DNA of 64,000 nt from Terrimonas pollutisoli (GTDB lineage: Bacteria; Bacteroidota; Bacteroidia; Chitinophagales; Chitinophagaceae), in assembly GCF_029360765.1 (NCBI RefSeq), contig NZ_JARKNA010000004.1, positions 248,001 through 312,000 of the forward strand. Reading direction: 5' to 3'. The position numbers were made by a program, and so were the translations under genes. Shown here piece by piece: positions 19,620 through 29,516 of this stretch; the stretch's first letter is position 1, and each line of letters opens with the position of its first letter. The notes beneath the pieces are model-generated. The model was not told the DNA's origin. It did not search any database and worked only from the letters and a program-made list of their open reading frames with translations.

Positions 19620-19620
19620 T

Positions 19621-19662
19621 AAAAAGGCAGATGCGGGATGATGACAACCGCATCTGCTTTTT
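19621..19662 (+). terminator. strong terminator after the susCD-lipoprotein operon
   Basis: Perfect 10-bp stem GCAGATGCGG (19627-19636) / CCGCATCTGC (19648-19657), loop of 11, flanked by AAAAA upstream and TTTTT downstream. It starts two bases after the stop codon of the lipoprotein gene, separating the transport genes from the enzyme genes. Confidence 0.92.
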
Positions 19663-19756
19663 CATTTTGCAACAGATGATAACGCTTGAAAAAATAACAG
19701 CCTGGTAGCGGATCAGCTTCAGCGTATAAAAAATTACAGCTTATAAAAACGCAGGT

Positions 19757-19912
19757 ATGAGTAAATTTTACACCCGGTCTTGCAACAGGTTTTTAATAGT
19801 TCTTTTTACAGGATTGTATTTTATAATTTCTCAAAGCCTGGTGGCACAATCGCCTGCTTTTCCAGGAGCGAAGGGTGCGGGTAATACACCACAAAAAACA
19901 GTATTGGAATAA
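19757..19912 (+). pseudogene. truncated pectate lyase remnant (signal peptide plus first mature residues)
   Basis: A 51-codon frame from ATG encodes a signal peptide (FLIVLFTGLYFIISQSLVAQ) followed by SPAFPGAKGAGNTPQ and a stop. The AFPGA-x-G-x-G motif is the diagnostic start of mature PL1 lyases of this type; it recurs as AFPGAEGFG in the intact gene 14 bp downstream and as SFPGAEGGG in the giant enzyme. The catalytic domain is absent. It may act as a leader peptide for the intact gene, but is more simply the stump of a deleted third lyase. Confidence 0.7.
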
Positions 19913-19925
19913 TAAAACAATAAGG

Positions 19926-21353
19926 ATGTTTTCGAGATGGTATTATTGCATAATTGTAATGGCAGGTATTTTTACAAAATGTGCCGCGCAAAAAAATGGT
20001 TCACTGCTTGTGAGCGATAAAGAAACAGCCATTGCTTTTCCCGGCGCAGAAGGATTTGGTAAATACACTATCGGTGGCAGGGGAGGAAAGATTTTTATTG
20101 TTTCCAATTTAAATGATAACGACGAAGGCAGTTTTCGGAAAGCAGCCGAAGCGAAAGAAAAACGCATCATTGTTTTTGCTGTATCCGGCACCATTCATCT
20201 TGAATCGAAACTGACGATCAAAGGCGATGCAACCATTGCAGGACAGACAGCACCTGGGGATGGTATTTGTCTTGCTGATCAGCCGGTGTCCTTGGGCGGA
20301 GATAACATCATCGTTCGCTATCTGCGTTTTCGCATGGGTGATAAATACCAAAGCCAAAAAGGTAAAGTGGATGGTAGCGGCGGTGACGATGCTTTTGGTG
20401 GAAGCAAAAGAAAAAATATCATCATTGATCATTGCAGCATTAGCTGGAGCACGGATGAATGTTTTTCTGTTTATAACGGCGACAGTACTACACTCCAATG
20501 GAATCTTATTTCCGAACCGTTGAACTATTCCTATCATTTCGAAGCAGGCGATAAGGATTTCGAGCATCATGGCTTTGGCGGAATATGGGGTGGTAATCAT
20601 TTATCGGCGCATCATAATTTGTTTGCACATTGTGTCAGCCGCAATCCGCGGTTCAATGGTACAAGGCTGGGCGCTTCAAAAGAGTTTGTTGACTACAGGA
20701 ACAATGTGATCTACAACTGGGACGGCAATAATGTATATGGCGGCGAGGCCGGTGAATACAATGTTGTTAACAACTATTATAAATATGGCCCATCTACCAA
20801 TAAAAATGTTCGTTTCAGAATTGTGAATCCATCGAAGACAGAAACACTTCCTTTTGGTAAATATTATGTAAACGGGAATTATGTAGATGGAGCCAATGAT
20901 ATTTCGAAAAATAATTGGCAGGGCATTATCATGGGTAATAGAGGAACGGAAACAGATAAAAAAAATGCTGTGATAAACTCTGCTTTTCCAACCGAAGAAA
21001 TAACAACCCAACCGGCTAAAGAAGCTTATGAATCTGTGTTAAAAAAAGTGGGTGCAAGTTTTAAAAGAGATACGTTGGATGAAAGGATTATCCTTGATGT
21101 AAGAAACAGGACGGGAAGATTTATTGATGTGCAGGGCGGCTATCCGCATGGCACGGCGTATGAACATACAGTCAAGGCATGGCCTGTTTTGCAGTCATTA
21201 CCTGCGCCGGTTGATTCAGACAAAGATGGTATGCCTGATGAATGGGAAAAAAAGAATGGATTGAATGAAAGCGATGCGTCGGATGCATCCAAAAACTCCC
21301 TGCACTCGTTCTATACAAATATTGAAGTTTATATTAACTCGTTGTTGAAATGA
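19926..21353 (+). CDS. pectate lyase, PL1 family
   Basis: 475 residues from the ATG at 19926 with a signal peptide (MFSRWYYCIIVMAGIFTKCA). An in-frame GTG at 19875 gives no signal and overlaps the remnant gene. The parallel beta-helix lyase begins AFPGAEGFGKYTIGGRGGKI. Other landmarks are TIAGQTAPGDGI, DNIIVRYLRFRMGDK, IIIDHCSISWSTDE and RFNGTRLG. A calcium-binding-like DSDKDGMPDEWEK lies at the C-terminus. PL1 enzymes cleave polygalacturonan by beta-elimination, giving 4,5-unsaturated oligogalacturonides, the substrates of the GH105 gene in this locus. It overlaps the next gene by 4 bp. It is paralogous to the N-terminal part of the giant enzyme. Confidence 0.93.
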   Translation: MFSRWYYCIIVMAGIFTKCAAQKNGSLLVSDKETAIAFPGAEGFGKYTIGGRGGKIFIVSNLNDNDEGSFRKAAEAKEKRIIVFAVSGTIHLESKLTIKGDATIAGQTAPGDGICLADQPVSLGGDNIIVRYLRFRMGDKYQSQKGKVDGSGGDDAFGGSKRKNIIIDHCSISWSTDECFSVYNGDSTTLQWNLISEPLNYSYHFEAGDKDFEHHGFGGIWGGNHLSAHHNLFAHCVSRNPRFNGTRLGASKEFVDYRNNVIYNWDGNNVYGGEAGEYNVVNNYYKYGPSTNKNVRFRIVNPSKTETLPFGKYYVNGNYVDGANDISKNNWQGIIMGNRGTETDKKNAVINSAFPTEEITTQPAKEAYESVLKKVGASFKRDTLDERIILDVRNRTGRFIDVQGGYPHGTAYEHTVKAWPVLQSLPAPVDSDKDGMPDEWEKKNGLNESDASDASKNSLHSFYTNIEVYINSLLK

Positions 21354-22099
21354 AGATGAATAGATGGTTATTAGTTTTAATTGTTCTTTCCGGTTTTGCC
21401 TTTGCATTGCCGGAGAAGAAGAAAATAAAGATCTTCATTGCCGGTGATTCTACGGCCAGCATTAAAGAAACAAAAGCTTATCCCGAAACAGGGTGGGGAA
21501 TGCCTTTTGTTTATTTCTGGGATTCATCCGTTACGGTTGTAAACCGTGCAAAAAATGGAAGAAGCACCAGAACCTTTATCACTGAAGGTTTGTGGAAATC
21601 CATTTATGATGAGGCCAGCGAAGGCGATTACATATTCATACAATTTGGACACAATGATGAAGTGCCCACTAAGAAATCGTACACAACAGAAGCAGAATTC
21701 AAGGCCAACCTGAAAAAATTCGTTGCAGAAACAAAACATAAAAAAGCAATTCCTGTTTTAATGACTTCAATGGCCCGCAGAAAATTTGATGCAGCCGGCA
21801 GCATCGTTGGTACGCATGATGTGTATGCACAAATTACCCGTGACGTGGCGAAAGAAGAAGGAGTGGTATTGTTTGATATGGATAAGCAAACACAGCAGCT
21901 TTTCCAGCAGTTTGGAGCCGAACAATCAGCATTATTATTTCTTCAGTTAAAAGCGGGAGAGCATCCGAATTATCCGCAAGGCAAAGAAGATAACACCCAC
22001 TTTAACGAACTGGGGGCAAGAATGGTTGCACAATTAGTTTTAAAAGAAATCAGGAACCAACTCCCCGAACTTTCAACACGAATCAGTCAACCTAAATAA
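21350..22099 (+). CDS. rhamnogalacturonan acetylesterase, CE12-type SGNH hydrolase
   Basis: 249 residues with a short signal peptide (LLVLIVLSGFAFA). The SGNH blocks are GDSTAS (nucleophile Ser), NRAKNGRSTRTF, FGHND and DNTHFNELG (catalytic Asp and His). This arrangement matches CE12 rhamnogalacturonan/pectin acetylesterases, which strip acetyl groups so that lyases and hydrolases can reach the backbone. The start codon overlaps the lyase stop (ATGA, 21350-21353). The gene precedes the giant enzyme by 15 bp. Confidence 0.9.
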   Translation: MKMNRWLLVLIVLSGFAFALPEKKKIKIFIAGDSTASIKETKAYPETGWGMPFVYFWDSSVTVVNRAKNGRSTRTFITEGLWKSIYDEASEGDYIFIQFGHNDEVPTKKSYTTEAEFKANLKKFVAETKHKKAIPVLMTSMARRKFDAAGSIVGTHDVYAQITRDVAKEEGVVLFDMDKQTQQLFQQFGAEQSALLFLQLKAGEHPNYPQGKEDNTHFNELGARMVAQLVLKEIRNQLPELSTRISQPK

Positions 22100-22114
22100 A
22101 ATAATAGATTCAAT

Positions 22115-25100
22115 ATGAGAATGAATTTTACTTCTTTTTCACTGAAACCAGCAATATCGATTATTTACCTGTTGTTATATGTTTTGCCTTCAATTGCACA
22201 ACAACCTTCTTTTCCCGGAGCTGAAGGTGGAGGCATGTTTGCTACAGGTGGAAGAGGAACAACAAGTACACCTACAACTGTTTTTGAAGTAACTAACTTA
22301 AGTGACGACGGATTACCGGGCAGTCTTCGTTATGCGTTAACGGCATCAGCAACCTATCGCACGGTTGTATTCAGAATATCAGGAACCATTCATTTGAATT
22401 CGAGGCTGACCATCAAAGCCAACACTACCATTGCAGGTCAAACCGCACCAGGGGATGGCATTTGTGTAGCCGATCACCCGGTTTATATCGTCGGTGACAA
22501 CGTCATTGTCCGTTACATGCGGTTTCGCCTGGGCGATAAAAACCAAAAGAAAGTAGATGCCAATGGCAACCCTGTTAATGGCAGCGGGGGTGATGACGCA
22601 TTTGGTGGAGCTGATGTAAGCAATATTATTATTGATCATTGCTCTGTAAGCTGGAGCTCTGATGAAGCATTGACCATCTATCGCGGAGATAACTTAACTA
22701 TTCAATGGTGTTTTATCACAGAACCATTGAACTATTCCTACCATTGGGAAACAGGCGATACAGACTGGGAACAACATGGCTATGGTGGTATATGGGGAGC
22801 AAAAAGAGGCTCTTTCCATCACAATCTTTTTGCTGATTGCCGTAATCGTAATCCGCGTTTTGCAGGGATTAGTACCTATTCACCAAACACTGTTGGTATT
22901 GAGAAATGTGATTTTAGAAACAACGTAATTTATAACTGGGGTATCAACACAGTTTACGGTGGTGAGGGTGGTAATTATAATGTTGTAAATAACTATTACA
23001 AGTATGGTCCTTCAACCGGCAGCGGTGTTCGCTTCCGCATAGCAAATCCCAGCTTCAGCAGCACTGACCCTTATGGAAAATGGTATGTGAACGGGAACTA
23101 TGTGGACGGTTCTGCAACCATTACGGCTGATAACTGGTCAGGTGGTGTTGTGCCTCAGGGAGGCACTGGTGATATTGCCACGGTAAAAGCTGCAACAGCT
23201 TTTGATATTGGTTATCCATTAAACACCGAAGCGGCTATTGATGCTTATGAAGCGGTTTTACAAAAAGCAGGCTGTTCTCTTCCTAATCGTGATACTTTAG
23301 ATCAGCGTATTGTAAATGATGTTCGCAACAGAACAGGAAGAATTATTGACGTGCAGGGAGGTTATCCGCATGGTACGCCTTATGATCAAACAGTAACTGC
23401 ATGGCCTGCATTGAATTCAACTGCTGCTCCGGCAGATAGCGATCATGATGGCATGCCGGATAGCTGGGAAACAAGCAACGGTCTTAATCCAAACGATGCC
23501 AGTGATAGAAATGGTGTAGCGGCAAATGGTTATACCAATCTTGAAAATTATTTGAACAGTCTTACCAACCCTGTAGCCAATAACAATCCAACCATCTATG
23601 CTAATGGTTCCTTTGGCCATTTTAATCAAACCCTGGGTTCACCTTCTCCAGCACAAACATTTTTGGTTTCAGGCAACAATCTTACCAGTGACATCACATT
23701 AACTGCTCCGGCTAATTACCAGCTTTCCTTAGATAGTGTAACCTGGAGCAGCAGCTTGACACTAACAGCCAATAACGGTACAGTTTCATCCACAGCTGTT
23801 CGTGTTCGCCTCAACGCAACTGCTAATGGAACATATAACGGAAATATTTCTGCTGCAAGCACAGGAGCAACAACCATTAATATGCAGGTGAATGGCACAA
23901 CCTCTAATGCTGTTCCCCCAGCCGTTAATCAAAAACAAATTATCGGTCTCTTTCCGGAAATGGAAGGCGGTTTTGAAAATCAGCCAGCCGGCGCAGTTTC
24001 CACTACTGCACCAGCTGCAGGTACTAATCTTTCTCAAAAAGTATGGACAACGAATGGCAGTGCCAATATTGTAAGCAACGGAACAGCAAGGACAGGCAAT
24101 AATTACTTTACTTACACCAGCACGAGTTTAAGTACGAAGAATAATTATTCACCAACAGTAACTACACCGTTAACAAAAGGTATAAAATACATCGTTCAGT
24201 TTTATTACCGTGCGCCGGCACCTGCTACCGGCAACCAGGTAGGCGGGTTAATAGCAGTAGCTGACAACACGAATTTTACTACGGCTACATCCACCACTGC
24301 CTGGACGGCTACAAATGGTGACTGGTCAAAAGCTGTGTACACTTACTCAGTGAACCCCGCTTATACACCTACCATGAGTTTTGGTGGCTTCCGCTTCAAT
24401 GGAGGAGGTACAAACACAATTACCAAACCTTTTGATGTGGATGATTTTGTGATCTATCCCGCCGATAATCAGACGGTTCCTTCAGCCGATGTGACGGCAC
24501 CGGATGCTGCTTCTTCTCCTGTAGCAACAGGTAATTCAAACAGCATTACTGTAAATTGGACCGCCCCGGCCAGCGGGGTAGATGCTGGTGGTTATATTGT
24601 AGTGAGAAGCACTTCATCCACGGCACCGGCAATAAAAACAAATGGGCTTTATTTCATTGGTAACAGCATAGGTTCAGGTAACACTGTCGTTTACATTGGA
24701 TCCAATACCAATTTTACTGATGATGGAACTGTGGCTGCTCTAGCACCCGGCATCACCTATTACTATCACATTTTTACTGTTGATAAAGCATTCAACTATT
24801 CATCTGTTGCAACAGCATCAGCAGCCACCATCTCAACTGCTCCGGTAGTTTCTATGTCTGGCAATTTAAATCCCTTTACGCAAACCCTGGGCACGCCTTC
24901 GGCTTCCCAGTCGTTTACCATACAAGGAAATAATCTTACAGCCAATGTAAGCGTTTCGGCTCCTGCCGGTTTCGAACTATCTGAAGATGATAACAACTGG
25001 CACAGTTCATTAAACCTGGTGCGTGAAAACAATAGCGTTAATGCGACAGCCTTTGTGCGATTGAATGCAACTACTGCTGGTTTGTACAGCGGTAACATCA

Positions 25101-28100
25101 CAGCAACAAGTGCTGGTGCAACCGACGCCAGCCTGGCAGCGAGTGGTGTGGCTGCTAATGTACCGTTGTCCGTTGCGGGATATGATGTGGTAGTGGCTCA
25201 GGATGGCACAGGAAACTATACAAGCTTGCAGGCGGCCATTAATGCGGCACCGTCTAACAGTGTAACGCCTTACCGGATTTTTGTAAAGAAAGGTAAGTAC
25301 ATAGAGAAAGTAACCATCCCCGCTAACAAACCCTTTTTATACGTGGTTGGTGAAGGCATTAATGAAGTAGTGTTTTCGTGGGATGATTATGCAGGGAAAC
25401 CAGGTGTTACCGAGATCGCTACGATCACCATTAATTCCAATGACTGTGTATTCATGAATATGACCATCGAAAACTCGTGGGGTCGTAAAAACGATGGACC
25501 ACAGGCACTGGCTGTAAAAGCAACAGGCGACAGGATCATATTTAAAAACTGTAAAATGGTGAGCGGGCAGGATACAGTGATGGCACAGGGCAATGGTAAA
25601 AGACAATACTTCCGAAACTGTTACATCGACGGCAATACCGATTATATCTATGGTTCTGCCATAGCTGTTTTTGACTCCTGTGTGCTGTTTAACAGGGACA
25701 GGGTAGATGGTTCAACCAGTAGCGTATTTACTGCTGCAAGTACACCTCCCGGCCAAACGTATGGATATGTTTTCAGAGATTGTTTGCTACCTAACAATAA
25801 TGGACAGACGACTTATACATTAGGACGTCCCTGGGGGAATGCGGCACCGCCACATACATCAGAGACCAAAGTGGTATTTCTGAATTGCCGCATGGGTACA
25901 ACCGTAAGACCAGAGCGTTGGCAGGTATGGACACCAGAAACCAATACTGCGTTAATTACCTATGCAGAATACAAGACAAGATATTTCAGCGGTGCATTGG
26001 TTGATTTGAGTAAAAGAGTGAGCTGGTCAAAAGAGTTTACTGATGAACAAGCGGCCCCGTATTTCATAAACAGCAATATGTTTGGAACCTGGGATCCTTG
26101 TGTTGCGTTGGCAGACGCCTGTAAGCCTTTTTCTGCACCCATTAGCCTGAGCAATTTCAGAGTAAACCGTTCCTCTGCACAATCAACTATTCTGTTCAAT
26201 ATTTGCTGGCCCATTAATGGTGTAACCTTCGAGCTGCACAGAAGCACCGACAGTGTAAACTTTTCAAAGGTCAACGAGTTGGTTGCTTCAACAGACACCT
26301 CTGCTGCATACAGGTTCACTGATGTTTTACCACCAGCTGGTGTCAGTTATTTTTATAAAATAGTAGCAAGCAAAGCCGGTTATCAGGCGTTTACAACGGA
26401 TACAGTAGTGAAGGTTGATCGCTCCACTCCGCTCAATGGTGATTTTCGCTCTGCAGGTTCCGGTTTCTGGACCAATGCCTCGAGCGGCAACGGGTCTAAT
26501 CCCGCTTCCATCTGGGAAAAGTATGTATCTGCTTCCAACAGTTGGGTGTTGCAGCCAACAGGTGTTCAGCCGACTAATGCAAATGTTACCATCCGGTCGG
26601 GACATGCGGTAACAATTGATGGCTTAAAGAGTGTAAACAACCTGACCATTGCGCAAGGGGCTGTTCTGAACAGTAATGGAGGTTATGGTGCAACACCGGC
26701 TGCACAAACCTTACGTATTGGTGCAGGACAAGCAGCCACTGTTACCCTTCAAAATGATGGGATTTTCGGAGGTGAAGCCAATCCGCAGGATTTAATTATC
26801 CTTGAATTTAATCCTGCATGTGAATCAGTATTGTGGACTGGTGCAGGTGTTTCAAAGATCACCAGGCTGCGTCCATTACCTGCCAATCCCAATGCATTGA
26901 ATGTTGTATTCGACCAGGATGTAAGCTTGTCGTATAATCTTTCAGGTTTCACAGCGTATTACAACACTGCCACCAATTCGACGAGTGAAAATGTAACCTA
27001 CACTATCAATAAAGGGAAAACCATTAAGTTGATTCATCCTTCTGCTTCATTTAGTCCTACCGGTTCTGCTACTACGAATCCCGGAGGAAGTTATACGTAC
27101 AACATTGAAGGAACGCTGGATCTGAGTGCTACTACTACCACTTCTAATCTGGTGCCTTACTCTAACAATGCATCTTCAATTGTTTCACTGAATATTGGTT
27201 CGGAAGGAATTTTAAAATTGGGTAAAGGTTTTAATACGGTAAATAGTTCGCCATCTACTACAGGCAATAATGGCAAGATGGTTTTGGCGATTGCCGACGG
27301 AGGTTTGGTTGATGCAACAAAAACAACCACTCTTACTCTGGGCAGTAATTATTTCATCACTTCCGGAAGCGGCGCTTTGAAACGTTCTGTAGGTGCTTCA
27401 GCAGTTAGCTTCCCGATCGGGACTTCTGCAACCAGCTACAATCCTGTAACACTAACCAACACTGGCGCTATTGATAATTTTTCAGTGAGTGTAAAAAATA
27501 GTTTTGACAATCCTGCTTCTGATCCCGACAAAGTAGTGAACAAGCAATGGACGATCAAAGAAGATACAGATGGCGGAAGTAATCTCCTTGCAAAATTCGG
27601 ATGGGTTGTTGCCGACCAGGCAAGCGGATTTGATCCATCACAACCATTGGCGGTGATGCAATACAAAGAAAGCAACTGGAAGATTGCACCGGCATCACGT
27701 AATGGAAGCGGAAGCATTTCCGATCCTTACACAGCTACGGCATCGGGCTTTACAAGTGTTGGTGCATTTGGTGTAACGAATTACACTAAGGCCAATGCAA
27801 CGGTAAAGATTGAGGCAGGTAATTATAGTTATGATGGTAATGCTCATGCAGCTTCAGGCTTTGCCTATGGAACAGGCGGCGAGGGAGACAGGTTAAGTCC
27901 TGATGTGACGTTCACGTATAAAGATGCTGACAATAACAACTTAAGCGGCGCACCAGAAAATGTAGGTAGCTACACCGTTACTGCTTCATTTGCAGGAAAC
28001 GATTATTACAATCCGGCTTCAGCTACTGCAATGCTTACAATTGACCCGCGACCACTAACGATCAAGGCTAATGATCAAACAAAAGAATGTGGTGATGATT

Positions 28101-29224
28101 TAAACTTAGGCACTATTGCTTTTACTATAGATGGTTTAGTGAACGGTGATGCAGTGAGCAGTGTCTCGTTAACGGCAAATGCTGTTACCGGAGTAGGACA
28201 GTATCCTATAGTACCAGGTTCTGCTGACGGCACGGGGCTTTCTAATTACACAATAACTTATGTAAATGGAACGCTTACCATTACAGATGTAACAGCACCC
28301 ATCATCACCTATTATCCTGTTGTACCTGTTCAATGTTACAATACCAGTGGTACGTACAGCATACCTGTTCTAACGGCTACGGATAATTGTGGTACGATCA
28401 ACATCAGTTATTCCATTACTGGAGCTACGACAAGAAGCGGCAGCGGCGCTGATGCAAGCGGCAGCTTTAACGAAGGTGTAAGCACTATTAACTGGATCAT
28501 AAACGATGGCCACGGCAATCAAACTACATGTCAGACGACAGTTACAGTGAATCCGCGTTTGCTGGTAAGCATTCCCGATGTATATGCAATGAATCCTGCA
28601 GTGGATGCAAAGAATACGCTTTACCTCGGCTATGGTCCTTCTTCGCTTAACCTAACGGCAAATGCTTCCGGTGGTACAGCGGCTTACACCTATTCATGGA
28701 GCAATGGGCATTCAACACAATCCACGTCAGTAGATGCAGCCGGCACGTATACTGTGTTGGTAACAGATGCGAACCAATGCACGGCGCAAGCTTCTATTAC
28801 TATCACTGTGGTAGATGTTCGTTGCGGCAACAATAGCGATAAAGTGATGGTATGCCATAACGGAAAAGAGATCTGTGTGAGTTCCGGAGATGTACAGCAT
28901 CATTTGGATCATGGTGATCACCTGGGTGGATGCAATGCGAATTCGTCTGCCCGATTATATAATTCAGGTGCTAATGGTGGGGTCACTCCTTACCAGGTGA
29001 TGGTGTATCCGAATCCTGTTCGCGATAATTTGAAAGTGCAGGTATGCAAAATAGAAGCAGGCGCCATGATGCAATTGTATAGTGCCAATGGATCGCTGGT
29101 GCGTTCGCTGAAATTGATAAACAATACAAACACAATTCCGGTGAAAGGTTTGAAGGCAGGTATGTATTACCTGGTGATAAGAAACGGCGATCAAACCACT
29201 ACAAACAAAATAGTGATTCAATAG
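22115..29224 (+). CDS. giant secreted PL1 pectate lyase / CE8 pectinesterase with T9SS tail
   Basis: 2369 residues. Signal peptide (IIYLLLYVLPSIAQ). PL1 domain about 28-490 (SFPGAEGGG, TIAGQTAPGDGI, IIIDHCSVSWSSDE, DSDHDGMPDSWE). Two related ~110-residue beta modules, about 490-600 and 910-1015, share the pattern NxFxQTLGxPS...LTAxAPAxxxLS. A carbohydrate-binding-like segment and an FN3 domain lie between them. CE8 domain about 1023-1325, with QDTVMAQG, GNTDYIYG and LGRPWG, keeping both catalytic Asp and the Arg. After another FN3 and a long beta region come an MBG-like module (about 1890-2060), an HYR-like module, a SprB-type repeat, a Cys/His motif (VMVCHNGKEICVS) and a type A T9SS domain (2292-2369). 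The two activities would de-esterify and cleave pectin in one surface or secreted enzyme. Confidence 0.92.
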   Translation: MRMNFTSFSLKPAISIIYLLLYVLPSIAQQPSFPGAEGGGMFATGGRGTTSTPTTVFEVTNLSDDGLPGSLRYALTASATYRTVVFRISGTIHLNSRLTIKANTTIAGQTAPGDGICVADHPVYIVGDNVIVRYMRFRLGDKNQKKVDANGNPVNGSGGDDAFGGADVSNIIIDHCSVSWSSDEALTIYRGDNLTIQWCFITEPLNYSYHWETGDTDWEQHGYGGIWGAKRGSFHHNLFADCRNRNPRFAGISTYSPNTVGIEKCDFRNNVIYNWGINTVYGGEGGNYNVVNNYYKYGPSTGSGVRFRIANPSFSSTDPYGKWYVNGNYVDGSATITADNWSGGVVPQGGTGDIATVKAATAFDIGYPLNTEAAIDAYEAVLQKAGCSLPNRDTLDQRIVNDVRNRTGRIIDVQGGYPHGTPYDQTVTAWPALNSTAAPADSDHDGMPDSWETSNGLNPNDASDRNGVAANGYTNLENYLNSLTNPVANNNPTIYANGSFGHFNQTLGSPSPAQTFLVSGNNLTSDITLTAPANYQLSLDSVTWSSSLTLTANNGTVSSTAVRVRLNATANGTYNGNISAASTGATTINMQVNGTTSNAVPPAVNQKQIIGLFPEMEGGFENQPAGAVSTTAPAAGTNLSQKVWTTNGSANIVSNGTARTGNNYFTYTSTSLSTKNNYSPTVTTPLTKGIKYIVQFYYRAPAPATGNQVGGLIAVADNTNFTTATSTTAWTATNGDWSKAVYTYSVNPAYTPTMSFGGFRFNGGGTNTITKPFDVDDFVIYPADNQTVPSADVTAPDAASSPVATGNSNSITVNWTAPASGVDAGGYIVVRSTSSTAPAIKTNGLYFIGNSIGSGNTVVYIGSNTNFTDDGTVAALAPGITYYYHIFTVDKAFNYSSVATASAATISTAPVVSMSGNLNPFTQTLGTPSASQSFTIQGNNLTANVSVSAPAGFELSEDDNNWHSSLNLVRENNSVNATAFVRLNATTAGLYSGNITATSAGATDASLAASGVAANVPLSVAGYDVVVAQDGTGNYTSLQAAINAAPSNSVTPYRIFVKKGKYIEKVTIPANKPFLYVVGEGINEVVFSWDDYAGKPGVTEIATITINSNDCVFMNMTIENSWGRKNDGPQALAVKATGDRIIFKNCKMVSGQDTVMAQGNGKRQYFRNCYIDGNTDYIYGSAIAVFDSCVLFNRDRVDGSTSSVFTAASTPPGQTYGYVFRDCLLPNNNGQTTYTLGRPWGNAAPPHTSETKVVFLNCRMGTTVRPERWQVWTPETNTALITYAEYKTRYFSGALVDLSKRVSWSKEFTDEQAAPYFINSNMFGTWDPCVALADACKPFSAPISLSNFRVNRSSAQSTILFNICWPINGVTFELHRSTDSVNFSKVNELVASTDTSAAYRFTDVLPPAGVSYFYKIVASKAGYQAFTTDTVVKVDRSTPLNGDFRSAGSGFWTNASSGNGSNPASIWEKYVSASNSWVLQPTGVQPTNANVTIRSGHAVTIDGLKSVNNLTIAQGAVLNSNGGYGATPAAQTLRIGAGQAATVTLQNDGIFGGEANPQDLIILEFNPACESVLWTGAGVSKITRLRPLPANPNALNVVFDQDVSLSYNLSGFTAYYNTATNSTSENVTYTINKGKTIKLIHPSASFSPTGSATTNPGGSYTYNIEGTLDLSATTTTSNLVPYSNNASSIVSLNIGSEGILKLGKGFNTVNSSPSTTGNNGKMVLAIADGGLVDATKTTTLTLGSNYFITSGSGALKRSVGASAVSFPIGTSATSYNPVTLTNTGAIDNFSVSVKNSFDNPASDPDKVVNKQWTIKEDTDGGSNLLAKFGWVVADQASGFDPSQPLAVMQYKESNWKIAPASRNGSGSISDPYTATASGFTSVGAFGVTNYTKANATVKIEAGNYSYDGNAHAASGFAYGTGGEGDRLSPDVTFTYKDADNNNLSGAPENVGSYTVTASFAGNDYYNPASATAMLTIDPRPLTIKANDQTKECGDDLNLGTIAFTIDGLVNGDAVSSVSLTANAVTGVGQYPIVPGSADGTGLSNYTITYVNGTLTITDVTAPIITYYPVVPVQCYNTSGTYSIPVLTATDNCGTINISYSITGATTRSGSGADASGSFNEGVSTINWIINDGHGNQTTCQTTVTVNPRLLVSIPDVYAMNPAVDAKNTLYLGYGPSSLNLTANASGGTAAYTYSWSNGHSTQSTSVDAAGTYTVLVTDANQCTAQASITITVVDVRCGNNSDKVMVCHNGKEICVSSGDVQHHLDHGDHLGGCNANSSARLYNSGANGGVTPYQVMVYPNPVRDNLKVQVCKIEAGAMMQLYSANGSLVRSLKLINNTNTIPVKGLKAGMYYLVIRNGDQTTTNKIVIQ

Positions 29225-29363
29225 TTTCTCATGCAAGCCAATTTCCAATTATTGGCGGGGATGGGTTTCAACCCTTCCACAACATTTGGAAATTTTTTAG
29301 CTGGGACAGTGGAGAGATGAAGGTAGAAACGTAAAGAAAGAATGAGATGACACGCAAAGTTGA

Positions 29364-29489
29364 GTGTTCGGGGAAAAAGTTTACATGTATAATTTTTCAA
29401 CACAGCCAGGAAAAACTTATGCCTTGAAAATTACGAAAGGTGATATGGCTGTTACAAAAAACCTGAATTTGGCAATCGTAAAAGACTGA
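29364..29489 (+). pseudogene. C-terminal remnant of an unidentified secreted enzyme
   Basis: About 41 codons after a stop read VFGEKVYMYNFSTQPGKTYA, continue for some 20 residues and end at TGA. The pattern VYxYxFxTxPGKTYxLKI resembles the last beta strands of many Bacteroidota glycoside hydrolases. No start codon or upstream domain is present. It suggests the tail of a deleted enzyme gene. The rest of 29225-29516 shows nothing. Confidence 0.3.
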
Positions 29490-29516
29490 ATTGAGCAAAA
29501 ACATAAGAATACATTA

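Noticed and set aside
19681..19742. AACGCTTGAAAAAATAAC as a third pectin operator before the lyase genes
   Set aside because: About 13 of 18 bases fit the right half of the 36-bp element and a TA lies at the expected distance, but the left palindrome half is absent and the -7 box is poor.
20109..20600. 163-codon minus-strand frame in the pectate lyase
   Set aside because: Shadow of the beta-helix coding sequence with no signal or domain.
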